Under the pieces are notes generated by a model, which saw nothing but the letters and a program-made list of their open reading frames with translations, was not told where the DNA came from and ran no database searches. Source: Phocaeicola coprophilus (GTDB taxonomy: Bacteria; Bacteroidota; Bacteroidia; Bacteroidales; Bacteroidaceae). From it: a stretch of DNA of 41,764 nt. Positions 1 through 11,000 of the stretch are shown piece after piece. The DNA lies in contig JACJJM010000030.1 in NCBI GenBank assembly GCA_016900015.1, positions 1 through 41,764 on the forward strand, given 5' to 3'. The position numbers and the translations under genes are program-made. Position 1 is the stretch's first letter. Each line of letters starts with the position of its first letter.

Positions 1-113
1 TCGTTTTCCATGCTGTAAAGTAAAGAACTATTCAATTAGATTACAAATTTATCCCCACTAAATTTCTACTGAGCCGACATATCCTCCGACCACATCCCTG
101 ACGTAAGGATACA

Positions 114-152
114 AAAAGAGCGGCATCCCGAAAAGGACACCGCTCTCTTTTA
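114..152 (-). terminator. Intrinsic terminator of groES-groEL
   Basis: On the minus strand, about 20 nt after the groEL stop, a hairpin with stem AGAGCGG/CCGCTCT is followed by a run of U residues (CTCTTTTTGT). The inner part of the loop can pair further (TCC/GGG). It fits a factor-independent terminator closing the chaperonin operon. Bases 1-113 to its left show no gene. Confidence 0.8.
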
Positions 153-171
153 TCCTATATCTTCAGAAGAA

Positions 172-1833
<1,662 letters not shown>

Positions 1834-1866
1834 TTATTAAAAATGTATGTCTGAAGGAGCTTGGCC

Positions 1867-2139
1867 TCATCCGAGGATGGCGAGCACATCGCTCTGACGC
1901 ATAATCAGATATTTTGTTCCTTCATATTCAAGCTCTGTGCCTGAATATTTTCCATACAACACTTCATCACCAACTTTGACTACCATTTCTTCGTCTTTGG
2001 TTCCATTACCTACGGCTACAACTTTGCCTTGCAACGGCTTTTCTTTTGCGGTATCCGGAATAATGATTCCACCAACGGTTTTCTCTTCTGCCGGAGCAGG
2101 AAGAATCAACACTCTGTCTGCTAATGGTCTTACGTTCAT
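1867..2139 (-). CDS. groES: Co-chaperonin GroES (10 kDa)
   Basis: Heptameric lid of the GroEL chamber. It is 90 residues, short as in other Bacteroidales. It starts [12 protein letters not shown] and has the mobile loop [18 protein letters not shown] (about residues 18-35), in which GGIIIP is the hydrophobic tripeptide region that contacts GroEL. It ends in [13 protein letters not shown]. It is the first gene of the operon; groEL follows after 69 nt. No sigma-32-type promoter or CIRCE inverted repeat was seen upstream; instead there are spaced TGTCA elements (separate entry), which may be the heat-responsive control site. Confidence 0.97.
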   Translation of the reverse strand: MNVRPLADRVLILPAPAEEKTVGGIIIPDTAKEKPLQGKVVAVGNGTKDEEMVVKVGDEVLYGKYSGTELEYEGTKYLIMRQSDVLAILG

Positions 2140-2247
2140 AGTTCTTTTATTTTTAAAGTTTTTATTTAATCATTCGTTTGCGCCGTCTTTTTCACGTCGG
2201 CACAATTTTTTAAACGAAAAGCGTGCCAAACTTCCGCAAAGGGCATA

Positions 2248-2285
2248 TTGACAGACTAAACTGACAAAAGTGACACGTTGACAGG
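2248..2285 (-). promoter_or_regulatory. TGTCA repeat cluster upstream of groES
   Basis: Read on the minus strand, TGTCA occurs four times in 38 nt (plus-strand TGACA beginning at 2249, 2262, 2271 and 2279). The outer two are the extended form CTGTCAA and lie exactly 30 nt apart. The cluster lies about 110-145 nt before the groES start. No TAnnTTTG box was found for groES, so this may be a regulator-binding or alternative-promoter region. The role is inferred. Confidence 0.35.
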
Positions 2286-2372
2286 CCAAGGAGGGCAGGC
2301 AAACAGAAGATAAGAACAAAAGAAAAAAACTATCCTTTATCCAACAATAAAGCACTTTTCACTATCAAATAG

Positions 2373-2402
2373 TTTTATCAATAAAGATATTTACTACCTT
2401 TG
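2373..2402 (+). promoter_or_regulatory. Predicted cysM promoter
   Basis: The -7 box TACCTTTG at 2395-2402 matches the Bacteroidetes consensus TAnnTTTG exactly. A weak -33 element (TTTT, 2373-2376) sits 18 nt upstream. The predicted start of transcription is about 25 nt before the cysM ATG. Confidence 0.55.
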
Positions 2403-2433
2403 TGCCAGCACTACCCTTTATCACAATACAACT

Positions 2434-3339
2434 ATGGCCTACGAGAACATCTTAGAAACCATCGGACATACCCCGCTGGTGAAAATAAACCGGTTGTCCC
2501 CCAACCCTGCCGTTTCCATCTATGCCAAACTGGAAGGTTTCAATCCGACCGGCAGCATCAAAGACCGCATTGCCTTGAAAATGATTGAGGAAGCCGAACG
2601 CAACGGCACGCTGCGCCCGGGCAAAACCATCATCGAACCTACTTCGGGGAACACCGGCATCGGACTGGCCATCATCGGCATCATCAAAGGATACCCCGTA
2701 GAAATCGTCATGAGCAGTGCCGTGTCAATCGAACGTCGAAAAATCATCCGTTCTTATGGCGGGAAAGTCATCCTCACACCGGCTGAAGAAGGTACGGACG
2801 GGGCAATCCGATTGGCCCATAAGCTGGTCGAGGAATATCCGGAGAAATATTTCATGCCTGACCAATTTTCCAACGCCTGCAACTATCTGGCCCACTATGA
2901 GAGCACGGCCCTCGAAATCTGGCAACAGATGAACGGAAACATCGACTACCTCGTCTGCGCCATCGGCACATCGGGAACACTGATGGGGCTGGCCCGCTTT
3001 CTGCGAATGATGAAACCAAGCATTAAGGTCGTATGCGCACATCCCATCCGCGGACATTACATCCAAGGGCTGAAAAACATGGAAGAAGCCATCGTCCCGG
3101 ACATCTATGACCCTTCGCAAATAGATGTTCAGGAAATGATAGAAAGCGAAGAAGCCATCGCTACGGCACGCCGCATCATCACCTGCGAAGGCATCTTTGC
3201 CGGCATGAGCAGCGGAGCCGCCATGTTGGCAGCTATCCGTACGGCCGCCCGCATCAAGTCGGGCAACATCGTAGTCGTCTTTCCTGACCGGGCCGAAAAA
3301 TATCTCAGCACATCCATGTTTGACGAATTTGACGATTAG
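2434..3339 (+). CDS. cysM: Cysteine synthase (O-acetylserine sulfhydrylase), PLP-dependent
   Basis: Makes L-cysteine from O-acetylserine and sulfide in the cytosol with pyridoxal phosphate. It is a 301-residue fold-type-II PLP enzyme. The internal-aldimine lysine is K43 in NPTGSIKDR; the substrate loop is PTSGNTGIG (about residues 69-77); the phosphate-binding turn is GTSGTLMG (about 178-185), where many OASS enzymes have GTGGTxxG. The C-terminal PDRAEKYLST corresponds to the family's PDxGERYLST. These features and the short length fit the CysM branch better than CysK, but use of O-phosphoserine or thiosulfate cannot be excluded. It is a single gene with its own predicted promoter, divergent from groES. 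Confidence 0.9.
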   Translation: MAYENILETIGHTPLVKINRLSPNPAVSIYAKLEGFNPTGSIKDRIALKMIEEAERNGTLRPGKTIIEPTSGNTGIGLAIIGIIKGYPVEIVMSSAVSIERRKIIRSYGGKVILTPAEEGTDGAIRLAHKLVEEYPEKYFMPDQFSNACNYLAHYESTALEIWQQMNGNIDYLVCAIGTSGTLMGLARFLRMMKPSIKVVCAHPIRGHYIQGLKNMEEAIVPDIYDPSQIDVQEMIESEEAIATARRIITCEGIFAGMSSGAAMLAAIRTAARIKSGNIVVVFPDRAEKYLSTSMFDEFDD

Positions 3340-3798
3340 CTACACCTTATTATAATAAATAAGTCGCAAGAATTAAATGGATATATCCGCATCTAGTATA
3401 AACTAAATAGGAGTTCCTGACTAAATATCTGTCCCTTAGGTCAGGCAAGCCATCCGCCAGGCCCTGCTCCCGTCATATCATTTCGTCTAAGAGAAGGCAC
3501 ACACACCACCGTATCTACTCCGCCCGTGCCTACCCTCTATTCCGTCCACGAGCGGAAAGGAAGGCAGGCAAGAGCGGAAAGGAAGGCGTCCACGAGCGGA
3601 ATAGACACGGCCCGCCAAGCCATTCCACACCAAGGGAACGAGGCGATAAAACTATTAAAATTCAAACACTTACAGAAATGAGTCCTTCGGGTATCCCGAA
3701 CGGGAAAAACTCTGAGCAGGCATAGGCCCAACTGACGGGGCATTAAGCGGACCAAAAAACATAAATCTACAGAAATCACAGACAAGTCCCCGGACAAG
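3340..3798. other. Gene-free region between cysM and the MerR gene
   Basis: These 459 nt separate two convergent genes. No credible CDS or RNA gene was seen; the reading frame at 3537-3797 has an unnatural composition created by the repeats. The main content is the purine-rich repeat listed separately (3531-3601). Confidence 0.6.
3531..3601. repeat. Dispersed intergenic repeat, copy 1
   Basis: Two interleaved direct repeats: GTCCACGAGCGGAA at 3544-3557 and 3588-3601, and GAGCGGAAAGGAAGGC at 3550-3565 and 3572-3587. The stretch 3531-3547 (TACCCTCTATTCCGTCC) matches 37913-37929 at 15 of 17 positions, and GCCTTCCTTTCCG (present here in inverted orientation) recurs at 37892-37904. It is therefore related to the elements at 13.8 kb and 37.9 kb. 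Confidence 0.6.
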
Positions 3799-4152
3799 TC
3801 AATAGATTGTCCGGTCCAGCTCCTGCTTCATCGCCATCAGTTCTTCGCGGATGGCTTTCAGGCGGTTGATGACCTCCATGGTCTGCACCGTCCCTGTCTT
3901 GTTGTTCTTCAATGTCTGGCGTGCCCCTTGGAGTGTCATGCCTTTTTCCTTGACCAGATGGTAGACCAGGCGGACTTGCTCGATGTTTTCTTCCGTATAT
4001 TGCCGGATTTGGCGTCCGCTCTTACGGGGCGTGATGAATGTGGGAAACTCACGTTCCCAATAACGGAGCAGAGTCTCCGACACATGAAACATGTCAGCCA
4101 CTTCGCTGATGGAATAGTATAGCTTCAGATTCTTGTTTTCTTTATACGGCAT
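3799..4152 (-). CDS. MerR-family transcriptional regulator
   Basis: A 117-residue DNA-binding protein. The N-terminal winged-helix part reads YYSISEVADMFHVSETLLRYWEREFP (quoted in parts: YYSISEVADMF, then LLRYWEREFP), the hallmark first helix-turn-helix and wing of MerR proteins (about residues 12-37). RQYTEENIEQVRLVYHLVKEKGMTLQGA is the second helical pair. The C-terminus (about 85-115) is a short predicted coiled coil. No effector-binding domain or metal-ligand cysteines are present, so the inducer, if any, is unknown. It begins 33 nt after the M23 peptidase stop on the same strand and is probably co-transcribed with it, which hints at a cell-envelope-linked role. Target genes cannot be read from the sequence. 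Confidence 0.85.
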   Translation of the reverse strand: MPYKENKNLKLYYSISEVADMFHVSETLLRYWEREFPTFITPRKSGRQIRQYTEENIEQVRLVYHLVKEKGMTLQGARQTLKNNKTGTVQTMEVINRLKAIREELMAMKQELDRTIY

Positions 4153-4185
4153 ATAATCACATCCTTTCTTTTATTCTTTTACCCA

Positions 4186-5151
4186 TCAATCATACACTTT
4201 TCCGTGGTTGGCGGCCATCTGAATCATCTTGTCATAATCTTCGGCACTCAAATCCATGAAATAATAGTTCACCGGATTCACCTTCTGTCCCTTCACCACC
4301 ACTTCATAGTGCAAATGCGGTCCCGTGCTTTTTCCCGTCGACCCCACTCCGCCGATGATTTCTCCGCGCACCACTTTCTGTCCTGCTTTCACCTTGATGC
4401 TCTGCAAATGCGCATACCGTGTGCGGTATCCAAAGCCATGATTGATTTCGATGGTATTGCCATAGCCTGTCTCCCACCCGGCCGACACGACAGTGCCGTT
4501 GCCTGTGGCATACACGTCCGTCCCGGGATTGGCCGAGAAGTCCATTCCGGAGTGAAATTTTGTCGTCTTGTAGATGGGGTCCACACGCACCCCGTAGCCT
4601 GAGGCCGTCTGCTTCAAGTCCTTATTGGCGATAGGCTGGATGGCCGGTATGCAGAGCAACATCTCGTCATGTTCCTTACAGAGGTTCACCACTTCGTCAA
4701 ACGACTTCGACTGGATGTAAAGCTGCCGGCGCAGCAAATCGAGCTTCCGTGTCGTGCTCATCACGAGGTCGGCATTTGCCATATCCATGAACTCTTCGTA
4801 GCGTCCCTCCTTGTAACTCGCATGACGGATGCCGTCGGCGATGGGGTCGGCTTGCAAGACCACGCGGTAGAGATTGTCATCTCGCTGCTGGATGTCGGCC
4901 AAGACAGTCAGTGCGTCATCCAACTGTTTGGTGAGCACATTGTATTGTGCTTCCATACGGGCGTTCTCGCTGCGGAGTTCCTTCTCGGAAGGCGAACCGA
5001 ACAGGAAAAAAAACACCAGGAAACAACCGGCTCCTAGTCCCATCCCATAAAATAAACGGCGAACGATGCTGAGAATGCGTTGTCTGATAGTCGGATATAT
5101 TCTATCGTAAGTGCGAGTTCGAGGATTGTAGATATAATAGACTTTACGCAT
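4186..5151 (-). CDS. Membrane-anchored M23 (LytM) zinc metallopeptidase
   Basis: Predicted peptidoglycan endopeptidase or divisome/envelope activator. In order: a basic cytoplasmic N-terminus rich in Tyr and Arg (1-32), one transmembrane helix (about 33-52), a helical/coiled-coil segment (about 57-100), a linker, and a C-terminal LytM domain (about 180-300). Zinc and catalytic residues are present: H200 and D204 in HSGMDF, H248 in RYAHLQ, and H279/H281 in GPHLHYEV, so the enzyme should be active rather than a degenerate LytM factor. The domain order resembles Bacteroidetes M23 family proteins about 320 residues long. Its promoter interlocks with that of the divergent alaS. The MerR-type gene follows after 33 nt. 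Confidence 0.92.
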   Translation of the reverse strand: MRKVYYIYNPRTRTYDRIYPTIRQRILSIVRRLFYGMGLGAGCFLVFFFLFGSPSEKELRSENARMEAQYNVLTKQLDDALTVLADIQQRDDNLYRVVLQADPIADGIRHASYKEGRYEEFMDMANADLVMSTTRKLDLLRRQLYIQSKSFDEVVNLCKEHDEMLLCIPAIQPIANKDLKQTASGYGVRVDPIYKTTKFHSGMDFSANPGTDVYATGNGTVVSAGWETGYGNTIEINHGFGYRTRYAHLQSIKVKAGQKVVRGEIIGGVGSTGKSTGPHLHYEVVVKGQKVNPVNYYFMDLSAEDYDKMIQMAANHGKVYD

Positions 5152-5211
5152 GCTTTTCCTAAGATAATGTGAACAAAAAGGCTCACCTTAACGAATATTT
5201 CACATAAATAG

Positions 5212-5248
5212 TTGAGGCAAAAGTAGCAAAAGACCTTATCTTTGCAAA
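5212..5248. promoter_or_regulatory. Interlocked divergent promoters for alaS (+) and the M23 peptidase (-)
   Basis: Plus strand: -7 box TATCTTTG at 5237-5244, with TTG at 5212-5214 as a weak -33. Minus strand: -7 box TACTTTTG (plus CAAAAGTA, 5218-5225), with -33 TTTG (plus CAAA, 5245-5248) exactly 19 nt upstream. The alaS -7 box lies inside the M23 promoter spacer and abuts its -33 box, so RNA polymerase could hardly occupy both at once. Confidence 0.65.
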
Positions 5249-5289
5249 TTGTTTTTTAGAATATTAACTACAAAAGACTGAATACATAT

Positions 5290-7908
5290 ATGTTGACTGC
5301 AAAAGAAATCAGAGAATCTTTTAAACGATTCTTCGAGTCCAAAGGGCATGTAATCGTGCCCTCAGCTCCTATGGTCATCAAAGACGACCCGACTTTGATG
5401 TTCACCAATGCCGGCATGAACCAATTCAAAGACATCATCTTGGGCAACCACCCTGCCAAAAACAAACGTGTGGCAGACTCCCAGAAGTGCCTCCGCGTGA
5501 GCGGCAAGCACAATGACCTGGAAGAAGTCGGACATGACACCTACCACCATACGATGTTCGAAATGCTGGGCAACTGGTCGTTTGGTGACTATTTCAAGAA
5601 AGAAGCCATCAGCTGGGCATGGGAATACTTGATCGACGTGCTCAAAATAGACCCTTCCAATCTCTATGCCACCGTCTTTGAAGGCAGTCCTGAAGAAGGT
5701 CTGGAACGCGACAACGAAGCAGCCGGCTACTGGGAACAGTTCTTGCCGAAAGACCATATCATCAACGGCAACAAGCATGACAATTTTTGGGAAATGGGCG
5801 ACACGGGACCCTGCGGCCCTTGCTCGGAAATCCACATCGACCTGCGTCCGGCTGAAGAACGCGCCCAAGTGCCGGGCCGCGAACTGGTGAACCATGACCA
5901 CCCGCAAGTCATCGAAATCTGGAATCTCGTGTTCATGCAGTATAACCGCAAGGCTGACGGAAGTCTGGAGCCCCTCCCCGCCCGCGTCATCGACACCGGC
6001 ATGGGATTCGAACGTCTCTGCATGGCCCTGCAAGGCAAGACTTCAAACTATGACACCGACGTGTTCCAACCCATCATCCATGTCATCGGCTCCATGACGG
6101 GCCACACGTATGGCAAAGACCCACAGACCGACGTGGCCATGCGCGTCATAGCCGACCACATCCGCACCATCGCCTTCTCCATCACCGACGGGCAGTTGCC
6201 GTCCAATGCCAAGGCCGGCTATGTCATCCGGCGCATCCTGCGTCGTGCCGTGCGCTACGGATACACGTTCCTCGGACAAAAACAAGCTTTCATGTATCGC
6301 CTGCTGCCCATCCTCATCGACACGATGGGCGATGCCTACCCCGAACTGAAGACACAGCAAGCACTCATCGAAAAGGTCATTAAGGAAGAGGAAGAAGCGT
6401 TCCTCCGCACGCTGGAGACTGGCATACGCCTGCTCGACAAGACCATGACCGACGCCAAAGCTGCCGGGAAGAAGGAAATCAGCGGAGTGGATGCCTTCAC
6501 GCTGTATGACACATTCGGCTTCCCGCTCGACTTGACAGAACTTATCCTCCGCGAAAACGGACTGACAGTCGACACCGAAGAGTTCAATGCCGAGATGCAG
6601 AAACAGAAACAACGTGCCCGCAACGCCGCGGCCGTAGAGACGGGTGACTGGATTGTCCTGAAGGAAGGCGAAACAGAATTCGTGGGCTATGACTTCACGG
6701 AGTATGAAACTTCCATCCTGCGCTACCGGCAGATAAAACAGAAGAACCAGACACTCTATCAAATCGTACTCGACAAGACCCCGTTCTATGCAGAAAGCGG
6801 CGGACAGGTGGGCGATACGGGTGTCTTGGTCAATGAATATGAGACCATCGACATCATCGATACCAAGAAAGAAAACAACTTGCCCATCCACATCGCCAAG
6901 AAGCTGCCCGAACATCTGGAAGCTCCGATAATGGCTTGTGTCGACACGGACAAGCGGGCTGCCTGTGCTGCCAATCACTCCTGCACGCACCTGCTCGACG
7001 AAGCACTCCGCCAAGTGTTGGGCACGCATGTCGAGCAAAAAGGTTCGCTCGTGACACCGGAAGGGCTGCGTTTCGACTTCTCTCATTTCCAGAAAGTGAC
7101 CCCCGAACAGCTCCGCGAAGTGGAACACTTGGTCAATGCAAAAATCCGCGAAGACATCCCTTTGACCGAATACCGCAACTTGCCCATCGAAAAAGCACGC
7201 GAACTGGGCGCCATCGCTCTCTTCGGTGAAAAATATGGAGACGAAGTGCGTGTCGTGCAATTCGGCTCGTCCATCGAGTTCTGCGGCGGCACACACGTGT
7301 CTGCTACGGGCAAAATCGGCATGGTGAAAATCACTTCAGAAAGCTCTGTTGCTGCCGGCGTACGACGCATTGAAGCCATCACCGGCGCCAAGGTGGAGGA
7401 ACTGATGAACACCATCGAAGACACCCTCACCGAACTTCGTCAACTGTTCAACAATGCTCCCGACTTGCGGGTGGCTATCCGTAAATACATCGACGAGAAT
7501 GCCGGATTGAAGAAGCAAGTGGAATCTTTCATGAAAGAAAAAGAAATTCAAATCAAAGCCAAACTGCTTGAAGGAGCAAAAGACGTACACGGCGTAAAAG
7601 TCATCAAAGCCGTGCTCCCCATGCCGGCTGACATGGTGAAGAACATCGCATTCCAACTGAAAGGCGAAGTGACTTCCAACTTGTTTGTCGCCATCGGAAG
7701 CTCAGACCACGAAAAACCAATGCTCACCGTCATGGTCAGCGATGACCTGGTTGCTTCCGGCATCAACGCGGGAAAACTGGTGCGCGAAGCTGCCAAACTG
7801 ATTCAAGGCGGAGGCGGAGGCCAACCTCACTTCGCCACAGCCGGCGGAAAGAACACGGACGGACTGAGTGCCGCTGTGGACAAGCTGGTCGAACTGGCCG
7901 GATTCTAA
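5290..7908 (+). CDS. alaS: Alanyl-tRNA synthetase
   Basis: Charges tRNA-Ala and edits Ser/Gly-tRNA-Ala. At 872 residues it has the full length of bacterial AlaRS. The N-terminal class II catalytic core has FxxKGHxxVPSAPMV, the motif 2 region and [13 protein letters not shown]. The editing domain carries the zinc ligands H563 and H567 (HSCTH) and C665 and H669 (CGGTH). The C-terminal C-Ala domain ends with [15 protein letters not shown] (Gly-rich motif). The ATG at 5290 fits the family start and lies about 40 nt from the predicted start of transcription. It is monocistronic, with a strong hairpin 20 nt after the stop. The identification is secure. Confidence 0.98.
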   Translation: MLTAKEIRESFKRFFESKGHVIVPSAPMVIKDDPTLMFTNAGMNQFKDIILGNHPAKNKRVADSQKCLRVSGKHNDLEEVGHDTYHHTMFEMLGNWSFGDYFKKEAISWAWEYLIDVLKIDPSNLYATVFEGSPEEGLERDNEAAGYWEQFLPKDHIINGNKHDNFWEMGDTGPCGPCSEIHIDLRPAEERAQVPGRELVNHDHPQVIEIWNLVFMQYNRKADGSLEPLPARVIDTGMGFERLCMALQGKTSNYDTDVFQPIIHVIGSMTGHTYGKDPQTDVAMRVIADHIRTIAFSITDGQLPSNAKAGYVIRRILRRAVRYGYTFLGQKQAFMYRLLPILIDTMGDAYPELKTQQALIEKVIKEEEEAFLRTLETGIRLLDKTMTDAKAAGKKEISGVDAFTLYDTFGFPLDLTELILRENGLTVDTEEFNAEMQKQKQRARNAAAVETGDWIVLKEGETEFVGYDFTEYETSILRYRQIKQKNQTLYQIVLDKTPFYAESGGQVGDTGVLVNEYETIDIIDTKKENNLPIHIAKKLPEHLEAPIMACVDTDKRAACAANHSCTHLLDEALRQVLGTHVEQKGSLVTPEGLRFDFSHFQKVTPEQLREVEHLVNAKIREDIPLTEYRNLPIEKARELGAIALFGEKYGDEVRVVQFGSSIEFCGGTHVSATGKIGMVKITSESSVAAGVRRIEAITGAKVEELMNTIEDTLTELRQLFNNAPDLRVAIRKYIDENAGLKKQVESFMKEKEIQIKAKLLEGAKDVHGVKVIKAVLPMPADMVKNIAFQLKGEVTSNLFVAIGSSDHEKPMLTVMVSDDLVASGINAGKLVREAAKLIQGGGGGQPHFATAGGKNTDGLSAAVDKLVELAGF

Positions 7909-7928
7909 TCCGGAATCAATAGCTTGCA

Positions 7929-7976
7929 AAGAAGGCCTGCATGTGTGGTTGCCAGCCACTGCATGCAGGCCTTCTT
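7929..7976. terminator. Bidirectional hairpin between alaS and the alpha-2-macroglobulin gene
   Basis: Perfect 15-bp stem AAGAAGGCCTGCATG (7929-7943) with its complement at 7962-7976; the loop itself can form GTGG/CCAC. It lies between two convergent genes (stops at 7908 and 8003). The T-tract is short on both sides, so it may work for both directions with modest efficiency. Confidence 0.75.
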
Positions 7977-8002
7977 CATTTCATAGTTTGGTCACGACCT
8001 GC

Positions 8003-11000
8003 TCACTCCCGCTCCTCACTCCTTGCATCTTCGATCGTCAACGTGACAACATCCGTATGTGCCCGCCACTGGGGAGCGTACATGGACTGCAACGTGGCGA
8101 CTCCTAAGCGGTAGACTCCGGCACGAGACACCACATAGTCCGTAGTCCACTGATGGACTCCTTTGGTCAAATAAGAGATAAAATAATCGACCGATGCGTC
8201 TTTCACAGCACGATAAGCACATACATTTCCGGACCATACCGTATGTGACTTCAAATTCCACGGCTCCAAGCAAGCAGCCGTACGGTCTGTCAGTTGCACA
8301 AAGTCCAAGTCACGGGAAGCCGACACTTGCAGGCAAGAGCGCACATGGTCTCCAGGCTTCAAAACCTCCTCTCCCGTCCACTCACGCCACTCTTCGCCCT
8401 GGTCGTCCGCCCGTTTGACCCACAGTGTCCGTTCGACGGTGACACCGTTGCCGCCGGCCTCGACTTCACCTTCCGGCGTGCTTTTCAGATAGACCGCTCC
8501 CCAAGCAAGCCCGTCATCAGGCATATCCACAGACAAGACCTTTGGCGAAGGCATACCTTTCTCACACTTCACATCCGCATACATACGATGTTCGTCACCC
8601 TTTCCCAAGAGTTCCCCGTCAAGCCGCAACGCAGAGGAATCTTTCACATCAAAACGACTTTGCCCACTGACCAGCAGCGCATAAACAGCATTGGCCGTAT
8701 GATACGGATTGTCCCACGACTGCGTCTGTTTCTGCAACATCAGCCATTGGCGGAAGGGAGATAATACGTCCTCCGGCATCCCCAATGCCCGTCCTGCCTC
8801 CAAGACCATCACTTGCGTCGGTATACGGCAATCAGTCCATGAAGCGATGGAAACCGGCGTGTTGAAATAACGCCCTTGTTCGGCATCTGCGACAGAGTAT
8901 TCCATCAAGGACTGCCAGAACTCACGGGCTACATCTTCCTCGCCACAGGCTAAAGCTATGGACACAGCGGCAGCACGTCCAACGATTGTCAGCCGGTCAC
9001 GCTCCGTCTTCATGCGCTGATAGAAATAGGTGCATGCATCACTGTCTGCGTCTTCCAACATATCTTTCAACAACGAACGGGCATATAAATCGTGCATCTG
9101 CACTTCATAAACATACATCCGGCGGCCCTTGTCTTCCTCCCATGTCTTAAAACGCTTGTATTCATCATCCAACATTCTGCCAGAATAAGTCAACAGCCAA
9201 CGGAGTTTGTTTTTATACTCTTTGGCATACGCCCCACCTGTCAGGTGATGCAGACGGGCCAACAGTTCTGTCACTACGACCGTTACCGTCCGGTTAGACT
9301 GCCAACCTTTTGTCCAAGAAATACCGTTATCGGAATTGTGCAAATCCCAAACCTTGCTCAAATACATGGCAGCTTGGCTGTCCAAACGTTCTTCATCAAG
9401 CAACAAGGACAACCGACGTTGCAACTCAGCCTCATCAAGCAAAGCATCCGACCACGGCGTCGCCTCCAAAACCACATCCGTCAAGCCACTGTTGGCTCGC
9501 AAGGGATTGGATTCCGCTCCAGCGGCCAAGGCATTCTTCCACTCAGTCAAAGCACGCCGCAAAGCGGGATACTGGCGCAACAACCATCCGCCCAAGCGGC
9601 AAGCATAATAGGCAGCAACCAGCGAAACAGCATCCTCACTTGCCGGAGCAAGCAATGACGGCAGGGCCGACACAGCCAACCACTCCGGACGGGATACGAA
9701 CTCAAAAGTGAATTCCCGTTCAGCATCCGGTGACAAAGCTTTCTCTTCAAAGAAGCTGTCAAGTGCCCATTCATGTTGCCCGCCTTTGGTCAATGTGAAC
9801 GAGCGGGATGTCAGCAAAGGTTCTTGCTTGGGCAATACGGGCAAATAGCGTTGTTCGCCATCGCTGCACCGTTTGTTTTCAGCTGTCATGCGGCAAGCCA
9901 GCAGTTCACAAGCAATCGGTATCCGACAATCGAAACTTACCGTCGCCTGCCCTTTGCCTTCCAGCACAAACGGTTGTTCCCGACGAAGCACCAATGTGTC
10001 TGCCTGCGGGTCGAACAGTTCCATGCACACTGTGCCTTTCATCCGTCTCTCGGAAAGGTTGGTCAACAGGGCGGACAACTTCACTTGGTCGCCCGAGCGC
10101 ACATAGCGCGGCAAGTATTCCTGCAACATGAACTCCTTGGAGGCGGTCGCTTCCCCTTCCAGAAAACCGTATTGCACATCGAGGGTGTGTGCCAACCCCA
10201 GAAAACGCCAAGTGGTCACGCTTTCAGGAAGGGTAAACGACAGCGTGATTTCCCCCTTCTCATTTGTGCGAAGATGCGGATAGAAGAAAGCTGTTTCTTT
10301 GAAATTCTCGCGCATATAAGGTACTTCTTTCATCATCTTCCCGAGCTGTTCAGAACCGGAATTCTTGCGAAAGCGTGCAATTCCTTCTACATCTTCCACC
10401 ATATCAAAGACTACATCAATATCTTCTTTATATCCAGTCGTACCTAAAGCTATCCGTGTCTTGCGCACTTCTGTTCCCCATGCAGGGCCTTTGTGCAAAT
10501 AGGTCATTTTTCGCCACAACAAATCATCCCAATAGCTCATTCCCCAATCAGGCACTTGACACTCCGGAACTTCAAACTTAAATCTAACAGACCTATTCCG
10601 TATTCTTCCCCGTCCCATAGTAACCGAAGGCAAATAATTACGACGCGGAGTGTATAATGACCAACTAAGACGTGCCAGCGGGTCCAATGAAGCATCATAG
10701 AGCGTAGCCATCAGTTCGGCATCTGCCGGACGGCCTTCGGAATCAGTCACCTGCAGCTGCCATTCTTCCTGCCCGCCGGGATGCAAACGGTCGCGGAAGG
10801 TCTTCCACTTCAACTGCAACCGGTCAGAATACGTGCGAGGAATAGATTCCGAACCTTCAAAGACTTCACCATGCTTGATCATAAACCAAGTGACAGTGAT
10901 GCCGTCGCCATACTCCGGACGGTCGGCAATACGGAACGTCAGGAGGGAATCGTTCACTTGAATACGTTTCGACTCCAACACCTTCCCTTTCGCAAACACG

